Shown in pieces: positions 37,812 to 47,497 of a stretch of 64,000 bases of DNA; the stretch's first letter is position 1, and each line of letters begins with the position of its first letter. Below the pieces are notes generated by a model. The model was not told where the DNA came from and made no database searches. It saw only the letters and a list, made by a program, of their open reading frames with translations. The stretch spans positions 62,001 to 126,000 of the forward strand of contig JAHCBA010000016.1 in NCBI GenBank assembly GCA_019634625.1. The letters run 5' to 3'. This DNA comes from Verrucomicrobiia bacterium (GTDB lineage: Bacteria > Verrucomicrobiota > Verrucomicrobiia > Limisphaerales > CAIMTB01). A program made the position numbers and the translations under genes.

Positions 37812-39719
37812 TCAGGGGAGGGGGGAGGAGAGCGGGCGGCGGGTGAGGACGGTACGCAGGATCTGTTCGTGGATGGCTTCGGGGTCGTCGGGGCGGTCGA
37901 GGGGGAGGTAGGCGGCGCGCATGGTGAGGCGGTAGAGCTGGCCAATGCGGGGTTGGGGGATGAACCACTGGAAGTCCCAGGCTGGGCAGCCGCGTCCGCC
38001 GCCCGACGGGGACTGGGTGATCCAGACGCGGTCTTCGGGGCGGAACATCTGGAGGAAGGCCATGCCGCGGGAGATGCCGTAGTACCAGGGTTCGGCGTAG
38101 CGGAGGTTGGAGAAGCCAAAGGGAAGGGTGAGGGGGAAGTCAGGGTGGTGGGGGAAGTCGCGGGGATCGGCGAGGCCGCGATGGGTGGCAAGGGTGCCGT
38201 GGGCGGGGGTGACGCCGCGTTGCCAGCCGGCGAGCATGGGATGTTCGGAGGGGGCGCCGCGGAAGTGGATGTCGAGGGATTCGGGGAGGTGGATGTAACT
38301 GGCCCAGAAGAGGCCGAGGTAGCCGTTGCGGAAGGTGTCGCGTCGGGGGATGCACTCGAAGGTGAGTTCGAGGGTGCCGTCTTCGAGGAGGTGATAGCGC
38401 ATGGCGCTTTCGAGTCCCCAGAAGGGGGTGGGGGGCTGGTGGAGTTCGGCAGTGTGGGGGCCAAGGACGCGGAGTTGCATGGGGGCGCGCCGCGGTTCGA
38501 AGAGAATGTCGAGGGGCTGGACGGTGCCGTCGTGGATGTGCTCGAAGTTGAGGCCGGAGTAGGCGGGGACGAAGAGGTTCCGGGGCTGGCGGGTGTGGCG
38601 GAGGGAGGCGACGCCATGGTAGCCGGCAGCGTGGCCGGGGAGGATTTCGTCATCGACGGCGCGGTTGTCCACGATCACGGCTTCGATATCGGCACGGCGG
38701 AGGATGGTATAGGGGCGGTCGGGGACGGTGTAGGGGATGGCGGGATCGGAGAGGGTGGTGAGGCCGCGGGCGGCGAAGGGGGACACGCGATGTTCGGGGA
38801 AGTCGGCGGCGTAGCGGGCGAGGAGGGCGGGGACATTGTTGGGGACGAGGTAGATTTTGCCGCGGACGTCGAGGGATTGGCCGGGGAGAAGTCCGCCGAG
38901 GCGGAAGTCGGAGTGGAGACAGCGGGCGACGCCCTGGAAGAGTTCCTGCCAGGGTTCCCAGGCGGTGGCGAAGATCCATTGCTCGTCGGAACTGAAGGCG
39001 CCGATGAGGCCGTGGTCGGGGACGAGGGGGCTGAGGGGTCGGGGGTTGATGTCGGTGCGGGGGACGCCGGTAGGGCACCAGACCTGGCCAGGGACGTAGC
39101 GGGCGTGGGTGGCCCAGGGACGGACGTCGGGGAGGCGGGTGAGCTGGCCGTTGAGGAAGATGAAGCATTTGGGGAGGTAGTCTTCGAGGTCGCCTCCGCG
39201 GTCGGGGAACCCGGTGAAGTCGCCGAGCCGGACGCAGGGCTGGGCCCAGTGGGCTTCGGAGCGGGTGTCGGTGGGATTGCGGGCGGTGAGGCGGAAGTCC
39301 ACCTCGTTGGGGCCGGCGGTGATGGTGTGTTCGACGATGACACCGTCGGCGAGGGTGTCACGGAGGCGGAGTTGGCGCCGGTCGTCGCTGAGTTCGAGGC
39401 GTTCGACGCGGTGGGGGATGACGGTGTGGCGGACCCAATCGGCGTCAGTGGAGTGATTGCGGCAGTAGGCTTCGAGGTGGTTGATGCGGATTTCGCGGCC
39501 AGGTACGTGGGGGGCATGGATGACGAGCCAGTGGGGGGGCTGGAAATCGAGCGTGAGGGATTGGGCGGCGGCGGTGGCCGGGGTGGCTGCGCCGAGGGGC
39601 GGGAGGAAGGCGGGAAGGGCAACGAGGGACGTGGCAAGGGCAAAGAGGGAAGCGGGAAGGGGGTGGGAGTTTCGGGGTTGGGATGGGTCGTTCGCGAGCC
39701 GCGGGTTGCCTTGGGTCAT
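37812..39719 (-). CDS. Secreted protein of unknown function, 635 residues
   Basis: I cannot assign a family with certainty. The protein has an N-terminal hydrophobic stretch (about residues 22-48, 'LPASLFALATSLVALPAFL') that fits a long signal peptide. The rest is rich in beta-type sequence with many aromatic residues: 'LTLDFQPPHWLVIHAPH', 'FRLTARNPTDTRSEAHWAQPCVRLGDFTGFPDRGG', 'WIFATAWEPWQELFQG' and 'LELTFECIPRRDTFRNGYLGLFWASYIH'. This resembles galactose-mutarotase-like or carbohydrate-binding beta-sandwich proteins, but no catalytic residues can be named. 'GMAFLQMFRPEDRVWITQSPSGGG' near the end may form part of a ligand site. A shorter leader from an internal Met is not available in good context. 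Confidence 0.78.
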   Translation of the reverse strand: MTQGNPRLANDPSQPRNSHPLPASLFALATSLVALPAFLPPLGAATPATAAAQSLTLDFQPPHWLVIHAPHVPGREIRINHLEAYCRNHSTDADWVRHTVIPHRVERLELSDDRRQLRLRDTLADGVIVEHTITAGPNEVDFRLTARNPTDTRSEAHWAQPCVRLGDFTGFPDRGGDLEDYLPKCFIFLNGQLTRLPDVRPWATHARYVPGQVWCPTGVPRTDINPRPLSPLVPDHGLIGAFSSDEQWIFATAWEPWQELFQGVARCLHSDFRLGGLLPGQSLDVRGKIYLVPNNVPALLARYAADFPEHRVSPFAARGLTTLSDPAIPYTVPDRPYTILRRADIEAVIVDNRAVDDEILPGHAAGYHGVASLRHTRQPRNLFVPAYSGLNFEHIHDGTVQPLDILFEPRRAPMQLRVLGPHTAELHQPPTPFWGLESAMRYHLLEDGTLELTFECIPRRDTFRNGYLGLFWASYIHLPESLDIHFRGAPSEHPMLAGWQRGVTPAHGTLATHRGLADPRDFPHHPDFPLTLPFGFSNLRYAEPWYYGISRGMAFLQMFRPEDRVWITQSPSGGGRGCPAWDFQWFIPQPRIGQLYRLTMRAAYLPLDRPDDPEAIHEQILRTVLTRRPLSSPLP

Positions 39720-39839
39720 GGGGAGAGATTAGGCGGGGGCGGGCGGGAGGGAAGGAAGGAGGTGAATGTCAAAAGGAGGGTTTCGCCGGATCTGGGCTTG
39801 GGGGTCGCGTTAAACCCGGCGAACTCGAATCCGTAGCGA

Positions 39840-40135
39840 GCATCTGGGAATGGAGAATTACACATCAGGAAAACTACACGTCAGGCATACCATTGTTGAC
39901 ACTGCGTTTCTACCCGATACCCCCTCCGAGTAACCGCATCAACTAAAAGTCAGGCATAGTAGAGTAGTGTTGACGCCAGATGGCCCCATACCCCCAGCAA
40001 TCCGATGGGACCACTGGGGATGACCTGATCCCGGATCGTCAACAATACCCTGCCGGGTCAACAAGAAGCTGCCAGGCGTTTTGATGACCTTGGTCAATAG
40101 TAGTTTGCCGGGCGTATTATATGGGATGCGACGCC
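39840..40135. repeat. AT-rich island with GTCAAYA...TGCC repeats, island 3
   Basis: There are at least five related units in both directions. Plus strand: 40038 (GTCAACAATACCCTGCCGGG), 40056 (GTCAACAAGAAGCTGCCAGG) and 40092 (GTCAATAGTAGTTTGCCGGG). Minus strand: around 39880-39900 (complement of TCAGGCATACCATTGTTGAC) and 39948-39974. The island lies in the gene-free interval between 39720 and 40570. Confidence 0.65.
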
Positions 40136-40354
40136 CCTGCCCTCTCTCTGGGGGTGAAATCCTACTTTCTTTCTTGGCGGGCCATTTCCGGGGGGCGAAC
40201 GCGATGAGCCAGGTTCGACCCCCGGCCAAGGTTTGGGTTTCTTGATCAGCACGGCCGCGGCGCGAGATTCCGCGGTGCCCTCGTGCGGGGCATGGCGCAC
40301 CTTCAGGGAAACCCTTCGGGTTTTCTCCGATTCCACGGGATGGAAGGAGACAAA

Positions 40355-40396
40355 CCCGATTCCCATCCCGATCCCGATCCCGGTCCCGATTTCGAT
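40355..40396. repeat. Degenerate hexanucleotide repeat (CCCGAT)
   Basis: There are seven hexamers in register: CCCGAT, TCCCAT, CCCGAT, CCCGAT, CCCGGT, CCCGAT, TTCGAT. As at 10454, it is accompanied downstream by a GAGTACCGCCCTTCGGGCT sequence, here at about 40523-40541. Confidence 0.75.
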
Positions 40397-40570
40397 TCTG
40401 GCACCCGTGAAGGGCCGTTTTCCATGGGAGGGGTGGACTCTCCGGGGAGCTGAATGCGTGTGGGGAGGGCCCGTGCGGTTTGGGGAGGGTCGTCCGGCGG
40501 GCCCGTCGAGTTTCGCGTGGGAGTACCGCCCTTCGGGCTCTTCGGGCTGAGGACGAGTACGCGAGGGGGG

Positions 40571-43500
40571 TTACTCGACGAGGAGTTCGAGGCTGGCGGA
40601 GTGGCTGTTGAATTCAGGGGCGTACATGCATTGAACCGTGGCGATGCCGGTGGGGTACCGGCCGCGATGCTGGACGCGGACGGGGTACTCGAAGACGTAG
40701 GTGCCCTTGGGAAGATAGGAGATGAAGAAGTGGGAGGCGGTGTCGCGGGTGCTTTCGTAGTAGCCGAGTCCGTCCTGGAAGCGGTGTCCGGAAAGGACGT
40801 TGACGGGTTCGGTGCCGCTGCCGCGCTGATCCTTGAGGTGGACGTATTCGAAGTCGCGGTCGGCGCGGAGTTCGACGCGGACGATGAGTTCGTCGCCGAC
40901 GCGGACGGGGCCGCGAACGGGATCGAGACGCGGACCGGCAGGGGTGTTGGCGCGGGTGAAGAGGGACTTGGTAAGCTGGAGCGGGCCGTCCTGGTGGGGA
41001 CGGACGCGGTCCACGTCTTCGAAGTACTGCCAGTGGGCGGCGCCCCAGGCGATGCCGGGATCGGACTTGGAGACGCGGATGGCGGCGAGGGCGGGGGCGA
41101 TGTCGGCGGCGGGGAGGCGGACTTCGTAGAAGCCGGTGCCGGGTTCGGGTCGGGACGGCGCAGGGGAGTTGGGGGTGGGGACGGAGGCGCCGGGCTGGAT
41201 GGGTTGTCCGCCGAGGGAGACCTCGACGAGGCGGGTGGAGGCGAGAAGATCGGCGCCGCGGAGGAGGATGGCGTAGGTGGCGTCGGCGGTGGCCTTGGTG
41301 GTTTTCCAGTTCTGGGTCTGTTTCTGCTTGAGGAGCCAGACCTGGAGGTCCTCGACGGCGTCGCGGTCGGCGGCGATTTCGTCGAAGGCCTCGATCATGA
41401 GGGCCTGGGTTTCGATGGGGGCGCGGAACCAGGAGGCGGCGCGTTCGTCGTCGCGCCAGAACATGCCGAGTTCCTGGGAACGGACGGCATGTTCGCGGAG
41501 GGACCGGACGATGTGGCGGGCGAGATCGGCGAGGCCGGGGGCGAGGTCGGGATCGAGGCGATGGAAGGCGAGGGCGAGATGGGCGCGGGACTGGCGATGG
41601 GGGAGTTGGAGCCAGTGGGTGCGGGCCTGGGTGAGCCAGTAGTCGAAGGATTCGCGATGGATGTCGGCGACGGGGCGGTCGGCGAGGAAGAAGGCGCGGG
41701 CGTAGAGGTAGAGGGCGACCTGGGGATCGAGGTTGGGACGTTCGAGCTGGTTCTGGTCGCGGAGCCGGCGCCAGCGTTGGTGCATGGCGTCGTCGAGGGC
41801 GGGGATGGCGGCCAGGGCGAGGTCTGGGGGAAGTTCGATGCCGAGGTGACGGAGGCGTCCGAAGCCGGCGACGATGTAGAGGGAGATGAAGGGGTCGCGG
41901 GAGCCGCCGGGGAACCAGGACCAGGCACCATCGGCAAGCTGGGCTTCCTCGAGCTGGGCGAGGGCGCGTTCGGTTTCGTGCTGGAGGCGGGCGTCTTCGA
42001 AGAGAATGCCGATGCGGCGACGGGCTTCGGACTGGTTCCTGGCGTCGCGGAGCCAGGGGGTTTCGGCGAGGGCGATGGCATTCAGATCGGGGTGACGTTC
42101 GAGAGGGCTGTCGAGGGCGGGGGTGGCGCGCCACTGGTCGAAGACGGTGCGGATGCGCGGGTCGCGGTTGGCGATATGGCGGGCCAGGGCATTGGCATAG
42201 AGCCGGTTGAAGACCTGTTCGGCGCATTCGTGGGGGAACTCCATGAGGTAGGGGAGGGCGAGGACGGCGTACCAGGCGGGGTTGGAGACCATCTGGACGG
42301 TGAGGGCCTGATGCCGGAGGGAGGGGGAGGCGGCGGATTCGCGGAGGCTGGCGAAGTCGAAGGTGTGGGTGCCGGGTCCGCGGATGGGGAGCGGGAGGGA
42401 CTCGGTGAGGAAGATTCGGCGGGAGAGGACCGGGAGGGCGCCTTCTTCGCCGTCGGTGACGCGACCGGCGGCGGCGGTGACACGGTAGGTGAGGAAGCCG
42501 CAGCCGTCGGGGACGCGGAGGCGCCAGGCGAAGGCGCGGGATTCGTTGGGGGGAATGTCGAAGTCCTGTTCCGGCTGGTCGTTGGCGAGCGCCTCGTCGG
42601 CGGGGGAGTCGTCGAGGGCGAAGGCGAGGGAAAGCCGGACGCGGCCCTGCTGACGGGTGTCCGAGCGGTTGACGACGCGTGTGGAGAACTCGAGGACATC
42701 GCCCTCGCGGAGGAAGCGGGGCGGGTTGGGGCGGACCATGAGGTCGCGGGCGGTCACGGTCCGGGCTTCGAGGTGGCCGGAGCGGAGCTGCCGGTCGTGG
42801 GCAAGACCGAGGAAGCGCCATTCGGTGAGGGCTTCGGGGATCTTGAAGGTGAGGCGGACGACGCCGTTGGAGTCGGAGAGGAGGTGGGGGAGGAAGAAGG
42901 CGGTTTCCTGGAGGTTGCGACGGGGCGAGACCGTGGCGGGTGAGGGGGCGGGGGGCGCTTCGGGTTCGGGGGGGGCGAGATCGGCGACCGCGGTGGGCGC
43001 GGCGGCTGGCGCGGCGGCCCGGGCCATGAGCATGGGACTCATGCCGGATTCCTGGGTTACGGGCATGCCCAACGCGAGGGAGTCGATGGCGCCGCCGCCA
43101 AAGCCGCCGCCGCGCAGTCCGGCGCCACGAACGAGACGAAGTCTGCCGTGGAGGGGGGAGCCGATCAGGTCGTCAGGGAAGCGGCGGTAGGTGAGATGGA
43201 CGGCGACGAGGCCGAGGTCAAAGGCGCCTCGGAGGTGCTGAAGGGACGCCGGTTGATTGGCGAAGGTGGAGGAGGCGGTGGAGTGGTCGGTGGGGAACTC
43301 GAAGAGGCGGGACCGCCAGTGGAAGGGAGCGAAGGCGTCGAGGGAGGCGTCGTAAAGGGTGGCGACCAGTTCGGCGGCGGCGTCGCGGGGAGGGACGGCG
43401 GGGGCATTGGGGGAAGGGCGGCGGGGCTGGATCTTGAGGGTCCAGGTTTCGTCGGTGCCGGGTTCGAGTTGGGAGCGGAAGGTTTCCCAGGAGAGATCGA

Positions 43501-46500
43501 ATTCCTTGTCGGACCACGGGACCTCGATGCGGCGGGCTTCGGTGTAGGCGCGGTTTTCGCGGACGTAGGTGAGGTGCAGGGTGAAGCCGCCGCGCCAGTC
43601 GGGCGGGACTGCCCGTTGGAGACGCTGTTGGGTGCGACCGGGTTGGGTCCAGAAGCGCTCGACGAGGCGATGGTCGCGTTCGATCTCGACGAAGGCGCGG
43701 CCGGATTCGTAGCCTGTGCCCCAGACGGCGACGAAGGGGTCTCCCGCCTCGATGCTCCAGGAAGGGGCGGCGAGGTGGCTGGGGATGGGGAGGGGGAAGC
43801 GCGGGGCGTCGGGATCGAGGACGATGAAGGTGTGGCGTGCGGTGACCGGGCGGTCGAAGCGGTCGCGGGTTTCGAGGAGGGCGCGGTAGGCGCCGGGGGC
43901 AGCGTTGTAGGGGGGCGCGGCGGTGCCCTGGGCGTCGGTGCGGAAGGCGAACCGGGCGAGTTCCCCGCCCAGCGGCCATTGGTTCGGATTGGCGGCGTCG
44001 GGGGTGTCGGCGGGTTGGTTGTCCGCGTCGTCATCGAAGTCCATGGGCTCGGGCAGGCCGGGATGACGGCGATCGAGCGGGGGCCGGACCACACGTGGGG
44101 GCGGGTTGAGGCGGTGAATGCGGACGGTGCCCTCGGCGGCGGCGGGATCGCCGTCGAGGGTGCGGGTGGCAATGCGGAGGACGACTGGGGCTTGGGCTGT
44201 CTGCCAGGCGTCGGCATCAAGTTCCGCGGTGAGGGCGGTGTAGCCGGCGGTGACGGTTCGTTGGGCGGAACGGGTTTCGCCGGCGCGATCGGTGACGTCG
44301 GCGTGGACGAGGAAACGGAAGGCCGGTTCGCTGGTTTCGGCGACGGATTCGTCGGGGAGGGCGGGGAACTCGACCGCGAAGGAGCCGTCGGGAGCGGTGA
44401 CGGCGGTGCCCTGGGCGATCTCCTGGGGTTGACCGACGTCGGGCCAGCCGCGGAAGGGTATGAACCAGCCCGGGAAGCGGACCTGTCGGGTGACGCGCCA
44501 GGTCACTTGGGCGCCGTCCGCGGGGGCGCCGGTGTAGGCGAGGGCGCGGCCGGAGACGGAGACGGGTTGGCGGAGGCGCGGGGCGGCGACGGGGGGATCG
44601 AGGAGGACCTGGAAGGTGGGGCGTTTGTATTCCTCGACGCGGACATGGGTTTCGCCGGCGGGTTCGCCTTCGACGACGAGGTGGAGGTAGCCGGTGGGTC
44701 CTTCGCGGGGGGTGGTGAAGGTGCCGTGGAACGAGCCGAAGTCGTTGGCACGATGACGGGCCCGGGCGATTTCCTGTCCGTTGAGGTCACGGAGGAGAAC
44801 GGTGACCTCGCGTCCAGCGAGGGGTTGGTAGCGGTGCCGGGCGGAGTCGGAGCTGAAACTGACGCCTTTGTACTGGAGGAGTTGTCCCGGACGGTAGAGG
44901 GCGCGGTCGGTGAAGAAGACGGTGCGTTGAGTGGGGTGGGAGTCGATGAGATTGGAATGCCACCAGGCGTCCCCGGCCAGGCCGACGGTGCGGTTGCGAT
45001 GGGTGACGGTGAAGGTGTAGGCCCGGGAACGGTCCGGGCGGTCGAGGCCGAAGGCACCGTCGGCATCGGAGTTCTGGTTGGCGAATGAGCGGCGTTGTCC
45101 GCGGGCATCGTGGTAGCGGATGGCGATGGTGGCGCCGGGGACGGGTTCACCGGATCGGGCTTCGAGCACGAGTCCCTCCCAGCGTCCGGCGCGGGACCGG
45201 AGGACGACGGCGAGATCGCTGATCCAGAGGGCGGAGAAGGTGACTTCGTTCTGTTCCTCGGCGAAGTCGGCGCGGCGGCTGGCGAGGAGGTAGTGAAAGC
45301 CGTGCGGCAGGTCCTCAGGGACGGGGAGGCGGGTGAGGCGCTCCTGGTATTCGGGGGTGGCGGGGAGGGGATGTGACCAGGTGCGGGCGGGCGACCGGGC
45401 GAGGAGCGCGCGGCGGGCGTCGAGGTCGAGGGCCTCGGGGGGGGAGGGGGCGGCATTCCAGTCGGCGGGGACGAGGCGGAACCAGAGTTGGTCGAGGTTT
45501 TTGTGGGTGACATCGAGGGTGGGCCAGGGGGCATTCCAGACGCGTTCGGTCTGGAGTTGGGCGGACGGGGCCTCGATTTCGCGGATGAGGTTGGCGCAGA
45601 GCTGACCGCCGGGGCTGGCAGGGAAGGCGTCGCGGCCGAGGACCGCCTCGGTGCGGGCTTCGGCGAGTCGGTCGAGCCGGTGGAGGAGGCGGGCGGCATC
45701 GTGGCGGGCCGCGGCGGAGAGTTCGTGGGTGCGATGACGTTCGGCGAAGGCGCGGAGGGCGGTCAGGGCGCGGGTGTCGAGGTCCGGACCGACCGCGATG
45801 TTGGCGGCGTATCGAAGGCGGCCGAGGTCGGCGTCCAGCAGGGCGGAGGGTTCGGCGTCGCCGCGGTGGAAGCGGAGGAGATCCTGGTAGAGACGGATGG
45901 CGCGGAAGGCGACGGCGTTGGTGTCGGGGGTGGCGGGACGCCAGGCGAGGAAGGCGTCGAGATCGGAGAGAATCGGGTCCGCGGCGCGGGGGGTGAAGGC
46001 GTCGGCCGGTTGGGTGCCTGCCTGTTCCCCGGCGGCATAGAAGGCGAGGGCTTCGTGGGCGAGAAAATCGTAGAGGGTGGGGCGGTGGCGGTCGGGGACG
46101 GTGCCGGGTTCGAGCAGGTCGTTGTACTGGGCGATGGGGATGGCCTGGAGGGGGGTGGCGTCGGCGAGGGCGAGCGTGAACTGCCGGTCGATTTCGGCGA
46201 AGAGCCGGGGGAGATCCCAGGTTTGGAAGTCCTCGCCGGGTTCGGTGGTGGTGGGGGTGCGTTCGCTGACGCGCCAGCGGTTCTGTTGGAAATACGCCCA
46301 ATAGGCATGGCCGAGGAGAGCATGGAAGACGGGGCGGACCTGGGCGGGGGCGTCATGGAAGGCCCGTTGGAAGCGGGTGATGCGTTCCTCGGGGCGATGG
46401 CCCTGGATCTGGGTTTCGAGGGCGATGCGGCGCCCGACGGCCTTGGTCCATTCGGCCCAGGCCTGGTCGGCGCGGGCGCCTTCGAGGATCGGGGCGAGGC

Positions 46501-46642
46501 GTTCGAGGGCGGTTTGGGGCAGGCCTTGTTCGACGGCCTGGGCGACGGAATGCCAGAGGGCATCGCGGGGTCCGGCCGGGTGGGCGGGGGAGGACGTGAA
46601 CAGGAAGGCCATGAGGAGGGGGGGGAGCAAACGCAGCTTCAT
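40571..46642 (-). CDS. Large alpha-2-macroglobulin family protein
   Basis: This is a 2023-residue secreted protein of the bacterial alpha-2-macroglobulin group, thought to trap proteases at the cell surface. A signal peptide opens it ('MKLRLLPPLLMAFLFTSSPAHPAG'). The first 370 residues are helical and TPR-like. MG-type beta domains follow, including 'YRPGQLLQYKGVSF' and the bait-region vicinity. A segment 'NLQETAFFLPHLLSDSNGVVRLTFKIPEALTEWRFLGLAHD' is the typical A2M macroglobulin block. The thioester region is 'FPHECAEQVFNRLYAN', which keeps the C-x-E-Q thioester signature, followed by the helical toroid ('GAWSWFPGGSRDPFISLYIVAGFGRLR'). The usual partner, PBP1C, is not adjacent. ATG 46642 was chosen for its signal peptide; ATG 46672 adds ten residues. 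Confidence 0.93.
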   Translation of the reverse strand: MKLRLLPPLLMAFLFTSSPAHPAGPRDALWHSVAQAVEQGLPQTALERLAPILEGARADQAWAEWTKAVGRRIALETQIQGHRPEERITRFQRAFHDAPAQVRPVFHALLGHAYWAYFQQNRWRVSERTPTTTEPGEDFQTWDLPRLFAEIDRQFTLALADATPLQAIPIAQYNDLLEPGTVPDRHRPTLYDFLAHEALAFYAAGEQAGTQPADAFTPRAADPILSDLDAFLAWRPATPDTNAVAFRAIRLYQDLLRFHRGDAEPSALLDADLGRLRYAANIAVGPDLDTRALTALRAFAERHRTHELSAAARHDAARLLHRLDRLAEARTEAVLGRDAFPASPGGQLCANLIREIEAPSAQLQTERVWNAPWPTLDVTHKNLDQLWFRLVPADWNAAPSPPEALDLDARRALLARSPARTWSHPLPATPEYQERLTRLPVPEDLPHGFHYLLASRRADFAEEQNEVTFSALWISDLAVVLRSRAGRWEGLVLEARSGEPVPGATIAIRYHDARGQRRSFANQNSDADGAFGLDRPDRSRAYTFTVTHRNRTVGLAGDAWWHSNLIDSHPTQRTVFFTDRALYRPGQLLQYKGVSFSSDSARHRYQPLAGREVTVLLRDLNGQEIARARHRANDFGSFHGTFTTPREGPTGYLHLVVEGEPAGETHVRVEEYKRPTFQVLLDPPVAAPRLRQPVSVSGRALAYTGAPADGAQVTWRVTRQVRFPGWFIPFRGWPDVGQPQEIAQGTAVTAPDGSFAVEFPALPDESVAETSEPAFRFLVHADVTDRAGETRSAQRTVTAGYTALTAELDADAWQTAQAPVVLRIATRTLDGDPAAAEGTVRIHRLNPPPRVVRPPLDRRHPGLPEPMDFDDDADNQPADTPDAANPNQWPLGGELARFAFRTDAQGTAAPPYNAAPGAYRALLETRDRFDRPVTARHTFIVLDPDAPRFPLPIPSHLAAPSWSIEAGDPFVAVWGTGYESGRAFVEIERDHRLVERFWTQPGRTQQRLQRAVPPDWRGGFTLHLTYVRENRAYTEARRIEVPWSDKEFDLSWETFRSQLEPGTDETWTLKIQPRRPSPNAPAVPPRDAAAELVATLYDASLDAFAPFHWRSRLFEFPTDHSTASSTFANQPASLQHLRGAFDLGLVAVHLTYRRFPDDLIGSPLHGRLRLVRGAGLRGGGFGGGAIDSLALGMPVTQESGMSPMLMARAAAPAAAPTAVADLAPPEPEAPPAPSPATVSPRRNLQETAFFLPHLLSDSNGVVRLTFKIPEALTEWRFLGLAHDRQLRSGHLEARTVTARDLMVRPNPPRFLREGDVLEFSTRVVNRSDTRQQGRVRLSLAFALDDSPADEALANDQPEQDFDIPPNESRAFAWRLRVPDGCGFLTYRVTAAAGRVTDGEEGALPVLSRRIFLTESLPLPIRGPGTHTFDFASLRESAASPSLRHQALTVQMVSNPAWYAVLALPYLMEFPHECAEQVFNRLYANALARHIANRDPRIRTVFDQWRATPALDSPLERHPDLNAIALAETPWLRDARNQSEARRRIGILFEDARLQHETERALAQLEEAQLADGAWSWFPGGSRDPFISLYIVAGFGRLRHLGIELPPDLALAAIPALDDAMHQRWRRLRDQNQLERPNLDPQVALYLYARAFFLADRPVADIHRESFDYWLTQARTHWLQLPHRQSRAHLALAFHRLDPDLAPGLADLARHIVRSLREHAVRSQELGMFWRDDERAASWFRAPIETQALMIEAFDEIAADRDAVEDLQVWLLKQKQTQNWKTTKATADATYAILLRGADLLASTRLVEVSLGGQPIQPGASVPTPNSPAPSRPEPGTGFYEVRLPAADIAPALAAIRVSKSDPGIAWGAAHWQYFEDVDRVRPHQDGPLQLTKSLFTRANTPAGPRLDPVRGPVRVGDELIVRVELRADRDFEYVHLKDQRGSGTEPVNVLSGHRFQDGLGYYESTRDTASHFFISYLPKGTYVFEYPVRVQHRGRYPTGIATVQCMYAPEFNSHSASLELLVE

Positions 46643-46710
46643 ACGCCGGGGACACCGATGGAGGGGTACCATGGACGAGACTGGGCAGATTGGGAAGGGG
46701 CGTGGCCATC

Positions 46711-46794
46711 GGGGTCAGATCTCTGAATTTGACAAATCGGACCACCCTGGACGATTCAGAGTCTCCGATTTGTCAAATTCAGAGATCCGACCCC
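46711..46794. repeat. REP-like palindrome P3, pair B
   Basis: This 84-bp inverted repeat starts GGGGTCAGATCTCTGAATTT and continues GACAAATCGGA, with a nearly exact complementary right arm. It is preceded by GGCCATC, as is P4. It lies between the start of the macroglobulin gene and the end of trkA, both on the minus strand. Confidence 0.85.
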
Positions 46795-46805
46795 GGGCTT
46801 CCTGG

Positions 46806-47489
46806 TCACCCGGACTTTCGTCCGAATTTCTCTTCGAAGGCATTGATGTCCTCCTTGTGGCCGACCATGAAGAGGAGGTCGCCGGGGAGGAGGTCTTCCC
46901 TGGGGGCGGGAAGTTTCTCCTCGGGCGTTTCGCGATCGGGGTGGTGGCGGACGATGAGGACGGGGGTGACGTGGTGGCGGTCTTCGAGTTCGGCGTCGGC
47001 GAGGGTGGGTCCGGGGAGGGGATCGCCAAGGCGGACGCGGGCGAGCTGGTATTCGCCGTGAAAGGGCAGGCGCTGTTCGGTGGTGCGGGCGTGGAGTTCC
47101 TCGGCCAGGCGGCGGGCGGCCTCATGATCGGGAGCGATGACTTTGTCGGCCCCGAGGCGGCGGAGGATTTCGGCGTGTTTGTCGGTGGTGGCGCGGGCGA
47201 TGACGCGGGGGACGCCCAATTCCTTGAGGGTCATGGTGGCGAGGACGCTGGCCTGCATGTTTTCGCCGATGGCGACCACGACAACATCCGCATCGGGCAC
47301 GCCGGCGGCCTTGAGGTCACCGGCGTCATCGGCGTCGAGGCGGGCGGCACGGAAGCCCTGATCGGCGAGGTCCTGGACCAGCTTGGGGTCGTTGTCGCAG
47401 AGGACGACATCGCAGCCGAGTTGGTGGAGGCGGGTGGCGAGTTCGACGCCGAAGCGGCCGGCGCCGAGGATGACGGTTTTTCCGGGCAT
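46806..47489 (-). CDS. trkA: TrkA-type potassium uptake regulatory subunit (RCK protein)
   Basis: This is a 227-residue cytoplasmic regulator that gates the TrkH channel through nucleotide binding. The RCK_N Rossmann domain (about 1-130) has 'VILGAGRFGVELATRLHQLGCDVVLCDNDPKLV', then 'DADVVVVAIGENMQASVLATMTLKELGVPRVIARATTDKHAEILRRLGADKVIAPDHEAARRLAEEL' in sequence. The C-terminal RCK_C domain (about 140-220) shows 'DLLPGDLLFMVGHKEDINAFEEKFG'. It has a single RCK unit, like KtrA. It starts 8 bases after trkH, and the pair stands as a module between two matching palindromes at 46711 and 49089. Confidence 0.94.
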   Translation of the reverse strand: MPGKTVILGAGRFGVELATRLHQLGCDVVLCDNDPKLVQDLADQGFRAARLDADDAGDLKAAGVPDADVVVVAIGENMQASVLATMTLKELGVPRVIARATTDKHAEILRRLGADKVIAPDHEAARRLAEELHARTTEQRLPFHGEYQLARVRLGDPLPGPTLADAELEDRHHVTPVLIVRHHPDRETPEEKLPAPREDLLPGDLLFMVGHKEDINAFEEKFGRKSG

Positions 47490-47497
47490 GGGAGGGG

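Noticed and set aside
40454-42943. Open frame of 829 codons on the plus strand, and a similar one at 43148-45088
   Set aside because: Both are antisense to the alpha-2-macroglobulin gene and consist of Gly/Glu/Ala-rich shadow sequence.
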